Assembly (NCBI GenBank): GCA_030639305.1
Contig: DAOWCY010000212.1
Span: forward strand, 1 to 12,140
Source of the DNA: JAGLQA01 sp023135565
GTDB lineage: Bacteria > Acidobacteriota > Aminicenantia > UBA2199
Reading direction: 5' to 3'
DNA length: 12,140 bases
Each line of letters starts with the position of its first letter. The first letter of the stretch is position 1. Of the stretch, positions 1-6,101 are shown piece after piece. The notes below the pieces were generated by a model. The model ran no database searches, had not been told where the DNA came from, and worked only from the letters and a program-made list of their open reading frames with translations. The position numbers and the translations under genes were made by a program.

Positions 1-24
1 AAAGAAAAATTCAAAGCTTTTATA

Positions 25-106
25 GGGGGCTTTTCGCTTTTTTAAACAAAAGTTTTGTTCAAACTTTTTCAAAAGTTTGGCCCCCGGCAGGGCCGCCGGA
101 GGCAAG
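25..106 (+). repeat. Composite palindromic repeat, modules E(partial)-A-B
   Basis: This is the leftmost copy of the mosaic repeat. A degenerate E-like stretch (GGGGGCTTTTCGC) leads into module A at about 47-79 and module B at about 80-103. Module A holds CAAACTTTTTCAAAAGTTTG, which can form a 9 bp stem. Module B holds CCGGC and GCCGG arms and ends GGAGGCAAG. The same A-B block recurs at 4290-4332 on + and at 6102-6160 and 6259-6313 on the other strand. The left part may continue outside the window. Confidence 0.85.
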
Positions 107-216
107 TCTGTTTTAGATTTTCCCGGAACTGAATAGTTACCGTGGCACGGCCAAGATTCACCACCTAATTTTAATATCTCCCCTTATCTCTCAGGCGAGT
201 AAAAATTTTCACAAAA

Positions 217-239
217 ATTTTGTTTTATTTAAACAAAAT
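217..239. other. Inverted repeat, 9 bp stem
   Basis: The arms are ATTTTGTTT (217-225) and AAACAAAAT (231-239), a perfect 9 bp match around a 5-base loop. No T-run follows on the + strand, so it does not look like a standard intrinsic terminator. It lies 16 bases before a second perfect inverted repeat. Function is unknown; a paired operator or a degraded terminator from a gene to the left are both possible. Confidence 0.5.
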
Positions 240-255
240 CATCTAAAGCAACTGT

Positions 256-282
256 CAATATCGTTAATGTCTAACGATATTG
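256..282. other. Inverted repeat, 11 bp stem
   Basis: The arms are CAATATCGTTA (256-266) and TAACGATATTG (272-282), perfectly complementary around the 5-base centre ATGTC. The symmetry and length fit a dimeric regulator operator or an RNA hairpin. The nearest annotated gene starts about 330 bases downstream, so its target is unclear. Its sequence does not belong to the D/C/E/A/B repeat family. Confidence 0.6.
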
Positions 283-599
283 GTCGCCAACCTGGACGAA
301 TACAAATAGTAAATCTACCGGCTGTTTTAATTAATTTTGTCTCCTCTTCTATCCGGACGGCAAACATGAAAGCTCCATTATTTTCTCACGGCAGCGGTTC
401 AAAAAATGAAACGAAGGATGACCATTGGAAATTCTTACAATAAAATTATTACCTCCACTCTCCTCTTTTTTATTCCTTCTTGTTTGTAATTTTGGATTTG
501 TATTTTGTAATTTTAAAACTTTTCCTTCTATGCTGGGGCTGATACCCGGCGCTCTTTTGGGTTGATATTTTTTTCGATATGTGGTACTTAATGGTTTTT

Positions 600-605
600 A
601 GGAGG
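600..605 (+). promoter_or_regulatory. Strong Shine-Dalgarno of the DCC gene
   Basis: AGGAGG lies 7 bases before the ATG at 613, a consensus site with optimal spacing. It fixes the start of the DCC-family gene and contrasts with several other genes here that have no recognisable Shine-Dalgarno sequence. Confidence 0.85.
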
Positions 606-612
606 CTTTATT

Positions 613-1125
613 ATGAACCGGGATAACCAGGCTGTGCTGCTTTTCGACGGCGTATGCAACCTGTGCAGTTCAGCGGTGGTTTTTGTATTAAAAAGAGATC
701 CCAAAGGCTTTTTTTTATTCGCTTCCCTGCAATCGGATAAAGGAAAAGAATTACTCGAAGGATGCGGACTTTCAACAAAAAGTGGGCTGCGCCCACAACC
801 CAAGAGGGGCTTGGGAAAAGCGTCTTCTACCAGGTTGACCAAAAAGTTTGTTCGTTTAGCAAACTTTCACGAAGTATTAGTAAAAAGCTTGGACAGCTTA
901 GTGCTGATCGAAAAAGGGAAGTGTTATACCCGTTCCACTGCTGCGCTGCGGGTAGTCAGGCGTTTGCGAGGGGCCTGGAAGTTGTTGTATGTATTGATAA
1001 TCGTGCCTCCTTTTTTGCGCCACCCGGTGTATGATTTTGTGGCCCGGCGCCGTTACCGCTGGTTCGGCAAAAAAGACCGCTGCTTTATTCCTGCCCCGGG
1101 AGATAGGGAAAGATTCTTAGATTAA
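613..1125 (+). CDS. DCC-family (DUF393) thiol-disulfide oxidoreductase-like protein with internal insert
   Basis: The N-terminus contains the family signature FDGVCNLCSS, with the CxxC pair at C15 and C18, which in this family is predicted to act in thiol-disulfide chemistry; the true substrate is unknown. The second half also matches the family: LDSLVLIE, YTRSTAALRVVRRL and the closing YRWFGKKD at about 148-155. The protein is 170 residues, longer than the roughly 120-140 usual for DUF393. The excess is residues about 55-92, between the KELLEGCGLS and LDSLVLIE blocks, which normally lie close together. The DNA for that excess (775-888) has three hairpins and looks like an in-frame insertion. 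The start is fixed by AGGAGG 7 bases upstream. The gene is convergent with the next one, 16 bases between stops. Confidence 0.85.
   Translation: MNRDNQAVLLFDGVCNLCSSAVVFVLKRDPKGFFLFASLQSDKGKELLEGCGLSTKSGLRPQPKRGLGKASSTRLTKKFVRLANFHEVLVKSLDSLVLIEKGKCYTRSTAALRVVRRLRGAWKLLYVLIIVPPFLRHPVYDFVARRRYRWFGKKDRCFIPAPGDRERFLD
775..888 (+). repeat. Hairpin-rich in-frame insert within the DCC gene
   Basis: Three perfect hairpins occur in succession: GTGGGC/GCCCAC at 782-796, CCCAAG/CTTGGG at 799-815 and AAAGTTTG/CAAACTTT at 843-867. The last pair uses the same arms as module A of the intergenic repeats. The segment is about 114 bases, or 38 codons, without a stop, and interrupts an otherwise colinear DUF393 domain. 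The first two hairpins are not clear copies of D or C, so this may be a related but distinct element. The edges are estimated from the protein family and could shift by several codons. Confidence 0.6.
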
Positions 1126-1141
1126 ACACACTGCCCCGCTG

Positions 1142-1867
1142 TCAAACGCCGCTTCCTGAAATTTCTATTACTTGCCAATTGCCGTTTCTTTTGCTGCCCA
1201 AACGATCGAGCTTGCCCTGGTCTTTCAGTTTGGTCAGGTATTTTTTGGTATTGCGCAAATTGATTTCCAGGATTTTAGATAAATCATTAGCGGTGATAAA
1301 AGGATTTTCTTTTATTTTTTTTAAGATGAGGTTTTCTTTTTCCGCGCCGGTTAAAGTGTCTCTTTTAGTGTCTTTTATGGTGTCTCTTATGGTGTCTTTA
1401 CTGCCGGTTATGATTACATTTAACCCGCCTGCACTTTCTGTAATTTGCGGCGCCGGGAGATGGTAAGCTTCGATTTCCTTTACCGCCCGTTTTATTCCAC
1501 TGCCGTACTTCTCGATTAAAAAAGCTTCTTTAAAAATATCGGCAATTTTTATATTCCTGGGAATCGATTTTTCATTCCCTTTGCACAGGTCTTCGACAGT
1601 TAACTCTTCCGGCAGTTTCCCGATGTTCCACAGCTCGATTTTGTCACGGAAAACTTTAAATTGCGAATGAATGCCTTTCCTATAATCCCTGTGAATGATG
1701 GCATTTATTACAAATTCCCGTATCGCAGGCAGGGGATACTGCCACTTTTCTTCTCTTTCCGGTGTACCGGCAATAATATATTCCCTGGTAATGGAAACTT
1801 TTTTTAGCCTGTCCCCTAAAATTTTTTTAGCCAATTTTTTTAGCCTGTCCCCCAACGATGAAACCAA
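1142..1867 (-). CDS. Truncated AlbA/RecG-like regulator: HATPase_c_4 domain plus winged helix
   Basis: This encodes the C-terminal two thirds of the COG2865 type of putative ATP-binding transcriptional regulator. Visible are the N-box-like block EFVINAIIHRDY, the LWNIGKLPEEL block, the GSGIKR glycine motif, a polar stretch rich in DTIKDT-type repeats, and a closing winged-helix block (LILKKIKENPFITANDLSKIL onward). Full-length members carry an N-terminal AlbA_2/Schlafen-like domain, which is absent. The only plausible start is a TTG at 1867. Upstream the frame runs into a module-B repeat (1871-1906) and stops at 1907-1909. The first residues contain a duplicated GDRLKK block from a 36-base DNA duplication. 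I infer the 5' end was lost where the repeat now sits. It may be a decaying pseudogene; no Shine-Dalgarno is evident. Confidence 0.65.
   Translation of the reverse strand: MVSSLGDRLKKLAKKILGDRLKKVSITREYIIAGTPEREEKWQYPLPAIREFVINAIIHRDYRKGIHSQFKVFRDKIELWNIGKLPEELTVEDLCKGNEKSIPRNIKIADIFKEAFLIEKYGSGIKRAVKEIEAYHLPAPQITESAGGLNVIITGSKDTIRDTIKDTKRDTLTGAEKENLILKKIKENPFITANDLSKILEINLRNTKKYLTKLKDQGKLDRLGSKRNGNWQVIEISGSGV
1799..1852 (-). repeat. Short direct repeat, period 36 bases
   Basis: The 18-base sequence TTTTTTTAGCCTGTCCCC occurs at 1799-1816 and again at 1835-1852 on the + strand. It lies at the 5' end of the truncated regulator and encodes the duplicated GDRLKK peptide. The period is exactly 12 codons, so the frame is kept. 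Confidence 0.75.
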
Positions 1868-1870
1868 TGG

Positions 1871-1906
1871 GGGCGGGTCCCCGGCAGGGCTGCCGGAGGC
1901 CCGCGG
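1871..1906. repeat. Module-B repeat copy
   Basis: CCCCGGCAGGGCTGCCGGAGG matches module B of the composite repeat, flanked by GCGGG and CCCGC arms (1873-1877 and 1900-1904) that extend the hairpin. It directly abuts the broken 5' end of the regulator gene and stands without the usual A, C, D or E modules. Confidence 0.7.
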
Positions 1907-1927
1907 CTAAGTGTGTGCCGTAAATAA

Positions 1928-1958
1928 TTGCAAACTACCGGCATTTATGATATATAAT
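1928..1958 (+). promoter_or_regulatory. Candidate promoter of the secreted VWFA-like gene
   Basis: TTGCAA (1928-1933) and a perfect TATAAT (1953-1958) are separated by 19 bases, slightly long for a sigma-70 promoter. Predicted transcription start is near 1965, giving a leader of only about 8 bases before the ATG at 1973. No strong Shine-Dalgarno is present. Confidence 0.5.
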
Positions 1959-1972
1959 GTCCTGGTGAAACA

Positions 1973-3454
1973 ATGAAAAAAAATTTAATAACAGTTTTAG
2001 TTTTTTTAGTATTGTCCGGTTTCCTGATCGCGGAAGAAAAAAAAACCCTGCTGAAACTCCCGGTGCGGGTGTTGGCAAGAGCAGAACAACAAAAAGACCT
2101 GCAAAAAGAAAATTTTAAACTCTACATCAACGGAGCAGAAAGAGAAATTAGCGAATTTTTCCCAAAAAGCAGGTCTATCAAAAGCGTCGAGACAAAAAGA
2201 AATTTTATCCTCGTTTTTAACCTGATCGACTACGATCAAAAAACAGCGAACTTAATCTCCTATTTTGTAGAAAAAGTGTTAAGAGAAGAGGATAAGCTAA
2301 TCATTTGGTCGCCGCTGAACAAAATAAACCTCATCGACCCGCGCAGCAATAAACAAAAAATCGCCGCCGGTATACAAAAGATGATAAAAGAAGACTGTCT
2401 CGCTTTTAAGAATAACCTGAAAACAGCAAAACAAAACTTCGCCGATGCTAAAACTTTGCTGCGCCTCAACCCTACAAGCATCAAATACTTCATCAAAAAC
2501 TATTCCCTGGCTTTCCAGGATTTTAAAACCCGCTTCCTGCTGCCGGATTTAAAAAGTTTCTACCGGGTGGCTTCCCTTTTAGTGGGGGAAAAAGGCGGAA
2601 AATGGTTGATCAATTTCCAGCAGCAGGGCCTTATCCTTTCTAAACAGGATTACCGGGCGGCCAAAAAAGAGATCGAAAAATACCTGTCGAATCCCAAAAA
2701 TACCGGAAAAAAATGGTATGTTCCGCTGCTGAATGATTTTAAAGCCATGGATAAAGCCATGGACATCGATGCAAGTTATCCTTTCGATACTATCCTCGAT
2801 TTTATGCTGGGGCTTAATATCAGCTATAACCTGGTCCTGCTGCGGGTGCCGGGAAATTCCCCGGACCCGGTGGATACTTTATTTCCCGGTTATGATTCGA
2901 TTCCCGCGGAAATAGCCGGTGTGACCGGGGGAGGTGTTTTTGGCGAAACCGATCTAACGGCAGGTTTAAAAGCAGTGGCCGGAAGAGTCGATTATTATTA
3001 TGAGTTGATTTTTAAATTTAACGGCAAATTAGAAGAAAAAAATATTCGTGTGAAGGTGACGAACCCGGAAGCGGAATTATCCCATAGGAGCAAATTCCCG
3101 GAAGAAGAAATAAAAGCGCTGGTTGAAATCACTGCTGAAAAGGGGGTAAATATAAGCGGTTACAAACTGGAAGGTTACCGCTTGAGTTTTAGTATTACCG
3201 GTTTTAAGATGGAGAAGGGTGAACAAACCGGGAATAGGGGAGCAGGCCTTGTGCAGGTGGAGATAAAACTGATCGACGACCGGAACAGCGTTATTTACAA
3301 TACCGGCAAGACTTTGAAGTCGCCGGGGAAGTCCATCGACATTTCTCTCGATCTGCCGCGGAAACACAAAGGGTATTATAAACTAAGCGTCGAGGCGATT
3401 GATAGGATTTCCGGCAGGAATGCCCAATTAAGCGAATATATCGAGCTTAAGTAA
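1973..3454 (+). CDS. Secreted VWFA-like protein
   Basis: The 493-residue product starts with a clear Sec signal peptide: two lysines, a hydrophobic core at about 5-19, then an AEEKK segment. The following block (KLPVRVLAR, then DLQKENFKLYINGAEREISEF) resembles the opening of the VWFA-related proteins found in Acidobacteriota and Aminicenantes. NFILVFNLIDYD sits where a VWA fold would place its first strand and MIDAS loop, but the DxSxS signature is not present, so metal binding is doubtful. Residues about 375-493 look like a beta-rich Ig-like domain (the blocks KLEGYRLSFSITGF and DISLDLPRKHKGYYKLSVEAID). There is no visible membrane anchor or lipobox, so a periplasmic or extracellular place is likely. 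The role is unknown. It ends one base before a D module. Confidence 0.7.
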   Translation: MKKNLITVLVFLVLSGFLIAEEKKTLLKLPVRVLARAEQQKDLQKENFKLYINGAEREISEFFPKSRSIKSVETKRNFILVFNLIDYDQKTANLISYFVEKVLREEDKLIIWSPLNKINLIDPRSNKQKIAAGIQKMIKEDCLAFKNNLKTAKQNFADAKTLLRLNPTSIKYFIKNYSLAFQDFKTRFLLPDLKSFYRVASLLVGEKGGKWLINFQQQGLILSKQDYRAAKKEIEKYLSNPKNTGKKWYVPLLNDFKAMDKAMDIDASYPFDTILDFMLGLNISYNLVLLRVPGNSPDPVDTLFPGYDSIPAEIAGVTGGGVFGETDLTAGLKAVAGRVDYYYELIFKFNGKLEEKNIRVKVTNPEAELSHRSKFPEEEIKALVEITAEKGVNISGYKLEGYRLSFSITGFKMEKGEQTGNRGAGLVQVEIKLIDDRNSVIYNTGKTLKSPGKSIDISLDLPRKHKGYYKLSVEAIDRISGRNAQLSEYIELK

Positions 3455-3455
3455 A

Positions 3456-3530
3456 CCCCACTCGCGTGGGGGAGCGATAAGCGGCTTCGCCGGGGGAACG
3501 GCGTCCCCAGCCTATAAGCCGCTTCGCGGC
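3456..3530 (+). repeat. Composite repeat, D and C modules between the VWFA-like and gmhB-like genes
   Basis: A D palindrome, CCCCACTCGCGTGGGG, occupies 3456-3471, starting 2 bases after the upstream stop codon. GCGATAAGCGGCTTCGCCG follows with a C-like hairpin, then GGGGA/TCCCC arms, then a perfect C module GCCGCTTCGCGGC at 3518-3530. The next bases, the gmhB-like ribosome binding site and first codons, match module E. The D sequence is identical to the complement of the copy at 6220-6235. Confidence 0.85.
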
Positions 3531-3536
3531 AAGGAG
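3531..3536 (+). promoter_or_regulatory. Shine-Dalgarno of the gmhB-like gene, derived from the repeat
   Basis: AAGGAG lies 6 bases before the ATG at 3543 and directly follows the C hairpin. The corresponding element sequence elsewhere reads AAGAGGCAGCGGGTGAGC, where a GTG takes the place of the ATG. The hairpin next to the site could influence ribosome access, which is inference. Confidence 0.75.
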
Positions 3537-3542
3537 CAGCGT

Positions 3543-4115
3543 ATGAGCTCTTTTGATTCTAAAGCAGTATTTCTCGACCGTGACGGTACGTTAATCGAGG
3601 ATAAGGGCTACATTTGCGATTTTACGCAGGTGACCGTTTTCCCTTTTTCGGTGGCGGCAGTACGCCTGCTGAACGATAACAATTTTAAGGTAATCGTAAT
3701 TACCAACCAATCTGCTGTAGCCAGGGGCATATGCAGTGAGCAGCAGGTGCAGGAACTGCATCGCAGCTTAACAATATTTTTTTCAGAAAAGGGGGTTGTG
3801 ATCGATGATTTTTACTACTGTCCTTATCATGAAGAGGGAGTGATCGAAAAATTCCGAAAAAAACACGAATGCCGTAAACCTGCTCCCGGTATGATATTAC
3901 AGGCAGCCGCGGATCATGGCATCGACCTGGAGCGTTCTTTTTTTATCGGCGATAATGAATGTGACATCCTGGCCGGGGCGAATGCCGGGTGCAGACCGGT
4001 TTTAGTGCTTACCGGCAAAGGAGAACAGGTGCGCGGAGAACTGGAACAAAAAAAAATCGAACCCTATTTGATAGCTCCCGACCTTCTCAGCGCCGTACAA
4101 AAGATAGCGAATTAA
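3543..4115 (+). CDS. gmhB: GmhB-like HAD phosphatase (heptose-1,7-bisphosphate 7-phosphatase family)
   Basis: This is a HAD-IIIA hydrolase of 190 residues, the normal size for GmhB, which removes the 7-phosphate from manno-heptose bisphosphate on the route to LPS or S-layer heptose. Catalytic residues are in place: D12 and D14 in FLDRDGTL, T54-N55-Q56 in VITNQS, K112 in CRKPAPGM, and D137/D141 in FIGDNECD. The zinc loop is unusual. Compared with E. coli C92/H94/C107/C109, this protein has C93, Y95, H108 and C110, with H96 next to Y95 as a possible substitute. Substrate is therefore less certain; a histidinol-phosphatase-like activity is the main alternative. The ribosome binding site, start and first six codons (MSSFDSK) align with repeat module E. 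No other heptose genes are in the window. Confidence 0.8.
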   Translation: MSSFDSKAVFLDRDGTLIEDKGYICDFTQVTVFPFSVAAVRLLNDNNFKVIVITNQSAVARGICSEQQVQELHRSLTIFFSEKGVVIDDFYYCPYHEEGVIEKFRKKHECRKPAPGMILQAAADHGIDLERSFFIGDNECDILAGANAGCRPVLVLTGKGEQVRGELEQKKIEPYLIAPDLLSAVQKIAN

Positions 4116-4125
4116 AACTAAGTAC

Positions 4126-4335
4126 AAGTTTTGTTCAACCCCACATGCGTGGGGGAGCAATAAGCCGCTTCGCGGGGGGGCGGCGCACCCACCCTCTTAG
4201 CCGCTTCGCGGCAGCCCCGTGCGCACGGGGAGGCGATGAGCCGCTTCGCGGCAGGGGTGGTGATAACGCTTCTCGTTTTTAAATTATAAAAAGTTTTGTT
4301 CAAACTTTTACAAAAGTTTGGCCGCCGGAGGCAAA
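4126..4335 (+). repeat. Composite repeat cluster downstream of the gmhB-like gene
   Basis: In order: a half A module (AAGTTTTGTTCAA, 4126-4138); D (4139-4154, CCCCACATGCGTGGGG); a C-like hairpin to 4175; a degenerate stretch with another C hairpin near 4200-4212; D (4215-4230, CCCCGTGCGCACGGGG); C (4240-4252); an E-like stretch (GGTGATAACGCTTCTCG); a full A module (4290-4320); and a short B (GGCCGCCGGAGGC). The second D-C-E-A-B run has the same order as the copies near 6102-6389. The two D modules lie 76 bases apart. The cluster fills the gap between two convergent genes. Confidence 0.85.
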
Positions 4336-4345
4336 ATATTGTGAG

Positions 4346-4366
4346 AAATGTTGCGCCGCAACATTT
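4346..4366. terminator. Perfect 10 bp palindrome after the cysteine-synthase-like gene
   Basis: AAATGTTGCG and CGCAACATTT surround a single central base. It lies about 25 bases past the stop codon of the minus-strand gene, so an RNA hairpin acting as terminator is plausible. No continuous T-run follows on the minus strand, which reads CTCACAATATTTTG, so intrinsic termination is uncertain and it may instead be a different small repeat. Confidence 0.4.
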
Positions 4367-4389
4367 TGCATCTCTTCGGTACTTGCTGC

Positions 4390-5364
4390 CTACCGGCTCC
4401 ATAAATCGGTGCTCAAATATTTTAAGCCCGAATCGTTCATCAAGATGACTACGGTTTTGCCGCGAAATTCCCCGGCCAGCAGTTGGGCCGCGGCGGCAGC
4501 ATTGGCCCCGGAAGAAAAACCGGCAAATATCCCTTCTAACTTTGCCAGGCTGCGGGCTGCTGTTTTGGCTTCTTCGTCGCTCACGAAAAGATAACCGTCG
4601 ATATGTTCTTTTTTTACCAGGGGAAGATCGCTCATGGAATAACCGCCTCCCTGGATGCGGTGGTTGGCTTCGGTGACTTCTTTTCCAGCCAGCACAGCGG
4701 CGCTTGCAGGTTCGACGATGAAACATTTGATTCGCGGGTCGTGTTCTTTCAAGGCAGCCGCCACGCCGGAGAAAGTGCCTCCAGTGCCAACGAAATCGCA
4801 AAAAGCGTCTATTTTTCCAGCGCTCTGTTCTAGGATTTCCGGCCCGGTATGCAGGTAGTGGGCGCGGAAATTGCCCTGCAGTTTGAACTGGTCGGCGCGG
4901 AAGGCGTTTCGTTCTTTGACGATTTTTTGGGTTTCCTGTTCGACCAGTTCCAGGTCTTCGCCCGACACCTGGCCGGGGGGAGAACCGGGCGCCTGGTCCA
5001 CCAGCACCACCTCTGCTCCTAAAGCGGCCATCATCCGGGCTCTTTCCATAGAGTTGCCTTTCGACATAACGGCGACGAATTTATAGTCTTTTACGGCGCA
5101 GACGATAGCCAGCCCGGTGCCGGTATTCCCCGAAGTGAGTTCCACTACTTCCCGGCCCGGTTTTAATAAGCCTTGTTCTTCCGCATCTTCGATGATCTGT
5201 AGGGCGACGCGGTCTTTTTTTGAAAAACCGGGATTCAGGTAATCGAGTTTGGCCAATATCCTGCCTTCCAAATTTAGAAACCCGGTCAGCCGTGACAACT
5301 CCACCAAAGGGGTGCTGCCGATGGCTTCGTAAACCGAATGTAATATTTTGTTTGTCCTGTTCAT
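4390..5364 (-). CDS. Cysteine-synthase-family PLP enzyme (CysK/CysM-like)
   Basis: The 324-residue product matches the fold-II PLP beta-synthase family. The internal-aldimine lysine should be K50 in NPGFSKKDR. The substrate loop TSGNTG is at 77-82, the phosphate-binding GTGGT at 193-197, the FSSGA motif with the pyridine-nitrogen serine at 284-285, and a DSGLKYLST block near the C-terminus. DQFKLQGNFRAHYLHTGPEI replaces the classical QFxNPxNxxxHxxTTGPEI, so it is a divergent member. O-acetylserine sulfhydrylase is the default guess; cystathionine beta-synthase-like or other beta-replacement activities cannot be excluded. There is no C-terminal CBS domain. The ATG at 5364 is preceded by GGAA only, and a promoter lies directly upstream. 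No sulfur-assimilation partner is adjacent. Confidence 0.85.
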   Translation of the reverse strand: MNRTNKILHSVYEAIGSTPLVELSRLTGFLNLEGRILAKLDYLNPGFSKKDRVALQIIEDAEEQGLLKPGREVVELTSGNTGTGLAIVCAVKDYKFVAVMSKGNSMERARMMAALGAEVVLVDQAPGSPPGQVSGEDLELVEQETQKIVKERNAFRADQFKLQGNFRAHYLHTGPEILEQSAGKIDAFCDFVGTGGTFSGVAAALKEHDPRIKCFIVEPASAAVLAGKEVTEANHRIQGGGYSMSDLPLVKKEHIDGYLFVSDEEAKTAARSLAKLEGIFAGFSSGANAAAAAQLLAGEFRGKTVVILMNDSGLKYLSTDLWSR

Positions 5365-5372
5365 TTCCGATT

Positions 5373-5401
5373 AATATACCTCAAAACGCAATATTTTACA
5401 A
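5373..5401 (-). promoter_or_regulatory. Promoter of the cysteine-synthase-like gene
   Basis: On the minus strand TTGTAA (5401-5396) and TATATT (5378-5373) are separated by 17 bases. The expected transcription start is near 5366, only one or two bases before the ATG at 5364. This predicts a leaderless or nearly leaderless mRNA. Confidence 0.55.
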
Positions 5402-5402
5402 G

Positions 5403-5786
5403 GGTGCGGCGCAGTTGACCGGGCGGGGTAGGGTTAAAGAGGGCTCCGAACTTTTCGGCAGGGTTTTCGAGCACTTTATAACTTTGGAGGTCCTGGCCCA
5501 CTCCTCCTATTCCCAGCTCGATTACCCGGTTTCATTTTGGAGAACCGCATCGCAGTTTGAAGTGGACCTAATCTTAGGCAGCGATATCGCCGTGGAGATC
5601 AAATCCTCGGACAGGGTGACCGATAAACATCTAAAAGGGCTGCGGGCCTTTAAAGAGGAACATTCATGCCGCTGTTTTTTCGTTTCCCGGGATCCCAAAC
5701 CCAGGAAGACTCATGACAACATCCTGATCCTGCCCTGGCGAGCCTTCCTGGAGCGACTCTGGGCAAACGAGATTGTAGGCGCTTGA
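5403..5786 (+). pseudogene. C-terminal remnant of a DUF4143-type AAA ATPase
   Basis: Reading in one frame to the stop at 5784-5786 gives a block typical of the C-terminal DUF4143 domain: ELFGRVFEHFITLEVLAHSSYS, then FWRTASQFEVDLILGSDIAVEIKSS, then DKHLKGLRAFKEE and a closing RAFLERLWANEI. This domain carries a PD-(D/E)xK-like core, here EVDLI and EIKSS. Full proteins are about 370-430 residues with an N-terminal P-loop ATPase. None of the P-loop part is present. Leftward the frame stays open only because it overlaps the promoter and 5' end of the opposite-strand gene. There is no credible start or ribosome binding site. It is a decayed fragment, often linked to toxin-antitoxin-like or DNA-related accessory loci. 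Confidence 0.75.
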
Positions 5787-6101
5787 AGTTAGTGGAGAAT
5801 ATCTACTTAGAATTGATGACCGGGTAAAAAAACGGCTACGCACCCGCCGGGACGATGGGGTGCGGGCGCCGGCCAGGGCCGTCACTGCACAAGTGGTATC
5901 GACTGCAAATAACGTCTATAGCACAAAAAAGGGGAAAACAGCCCCGCCCGGTAAGTGAAGTCACACCGGCAGCGATAAAAAAAGAAATTATTTCGTGACC
6001 GGCTTCCTGGAAAAATTTAGAAATAAGTTTTTTTTAGTTTGTTCGTAACTATATTTTACAATAATTATGAATAAATTGCAATTTTAAATCTAATAATTTT
6101 A
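5787..6101. other. Intergenic stretch without a recognised gene
   Basis: I see no supported gene. There is a CGCACCC/GGGTGCG inverted repeat at 5839-5864 with a 12-base loop, and a GC-rich patch to about 5880. A short open frame ending near 5960 (reading RDDGVRAPARAVTAQVVST) has no start or recognisable homology. An AT-rich tract follows from about 5980. Confidence 0.5.

Larger units (their letters stand above)
107..612. other. Gene-poor stretch upstream of the DCC gene
   Basis: I see no convincing gene here. The stretch is AT-rich with many stops in all frames. It holds two closely spaced inverted repeats at 217-239 and 256-282 (listed separately) and the AT-rich leader of the DCC gene. A 25-codon frame at 366-443 has no ribosome binding site and no recognisable product. 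Confidence 0.6.

Noticed and set aside
366..443. A 25-codon open frame starting MKAPLFSHGSGSK.
   Set aside because: It has no Shine-Dalgarno, no recognisable homology and sits in AT-rich non-coding sequence; chance is the simplest explanation.
4139..4252. D modules followed by GCGATGAGCCG resemble type I-E CRISPR repeats (CCCC palindrome GGGG then ATGAACCG).
   Set aside because: Copies are spaced irregularly (76 and 154 bases between neighbours, otherwise kilobases), occur on both strands and inside genes, and the sequence between them is other repeat modules rather than unique spacers. No cas gene is present. The likeness is probably convergent.
3989..4282. A 97-codon + frame running through the gmhB-like 3' end and the repeats.
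   Set aside because: It overlaps a real gene in another frame and then reads repeat modules, which are open in several frames.
4118..4801. A 227-codon minus-strand frame.
   Set aside because: It is a shadow of the cysteine-synthase-like gene extended through repeat sequence; its composition, rich in Arg and Cys, is not protein-like.
5220..5402. The N-terminal 61 codons of the frame containing the DUF4143 fragment.
   Set aside because: They lie antisense to the cysteine-synthase-like gene and its promoter and show no DUF4143 similarity.
5664..5885. A 73-codon minus-strand frame over the DUF4143 fragment.
   Set aside because: It is antisense to the recognisable domain and has no homology or ribosome binding site.
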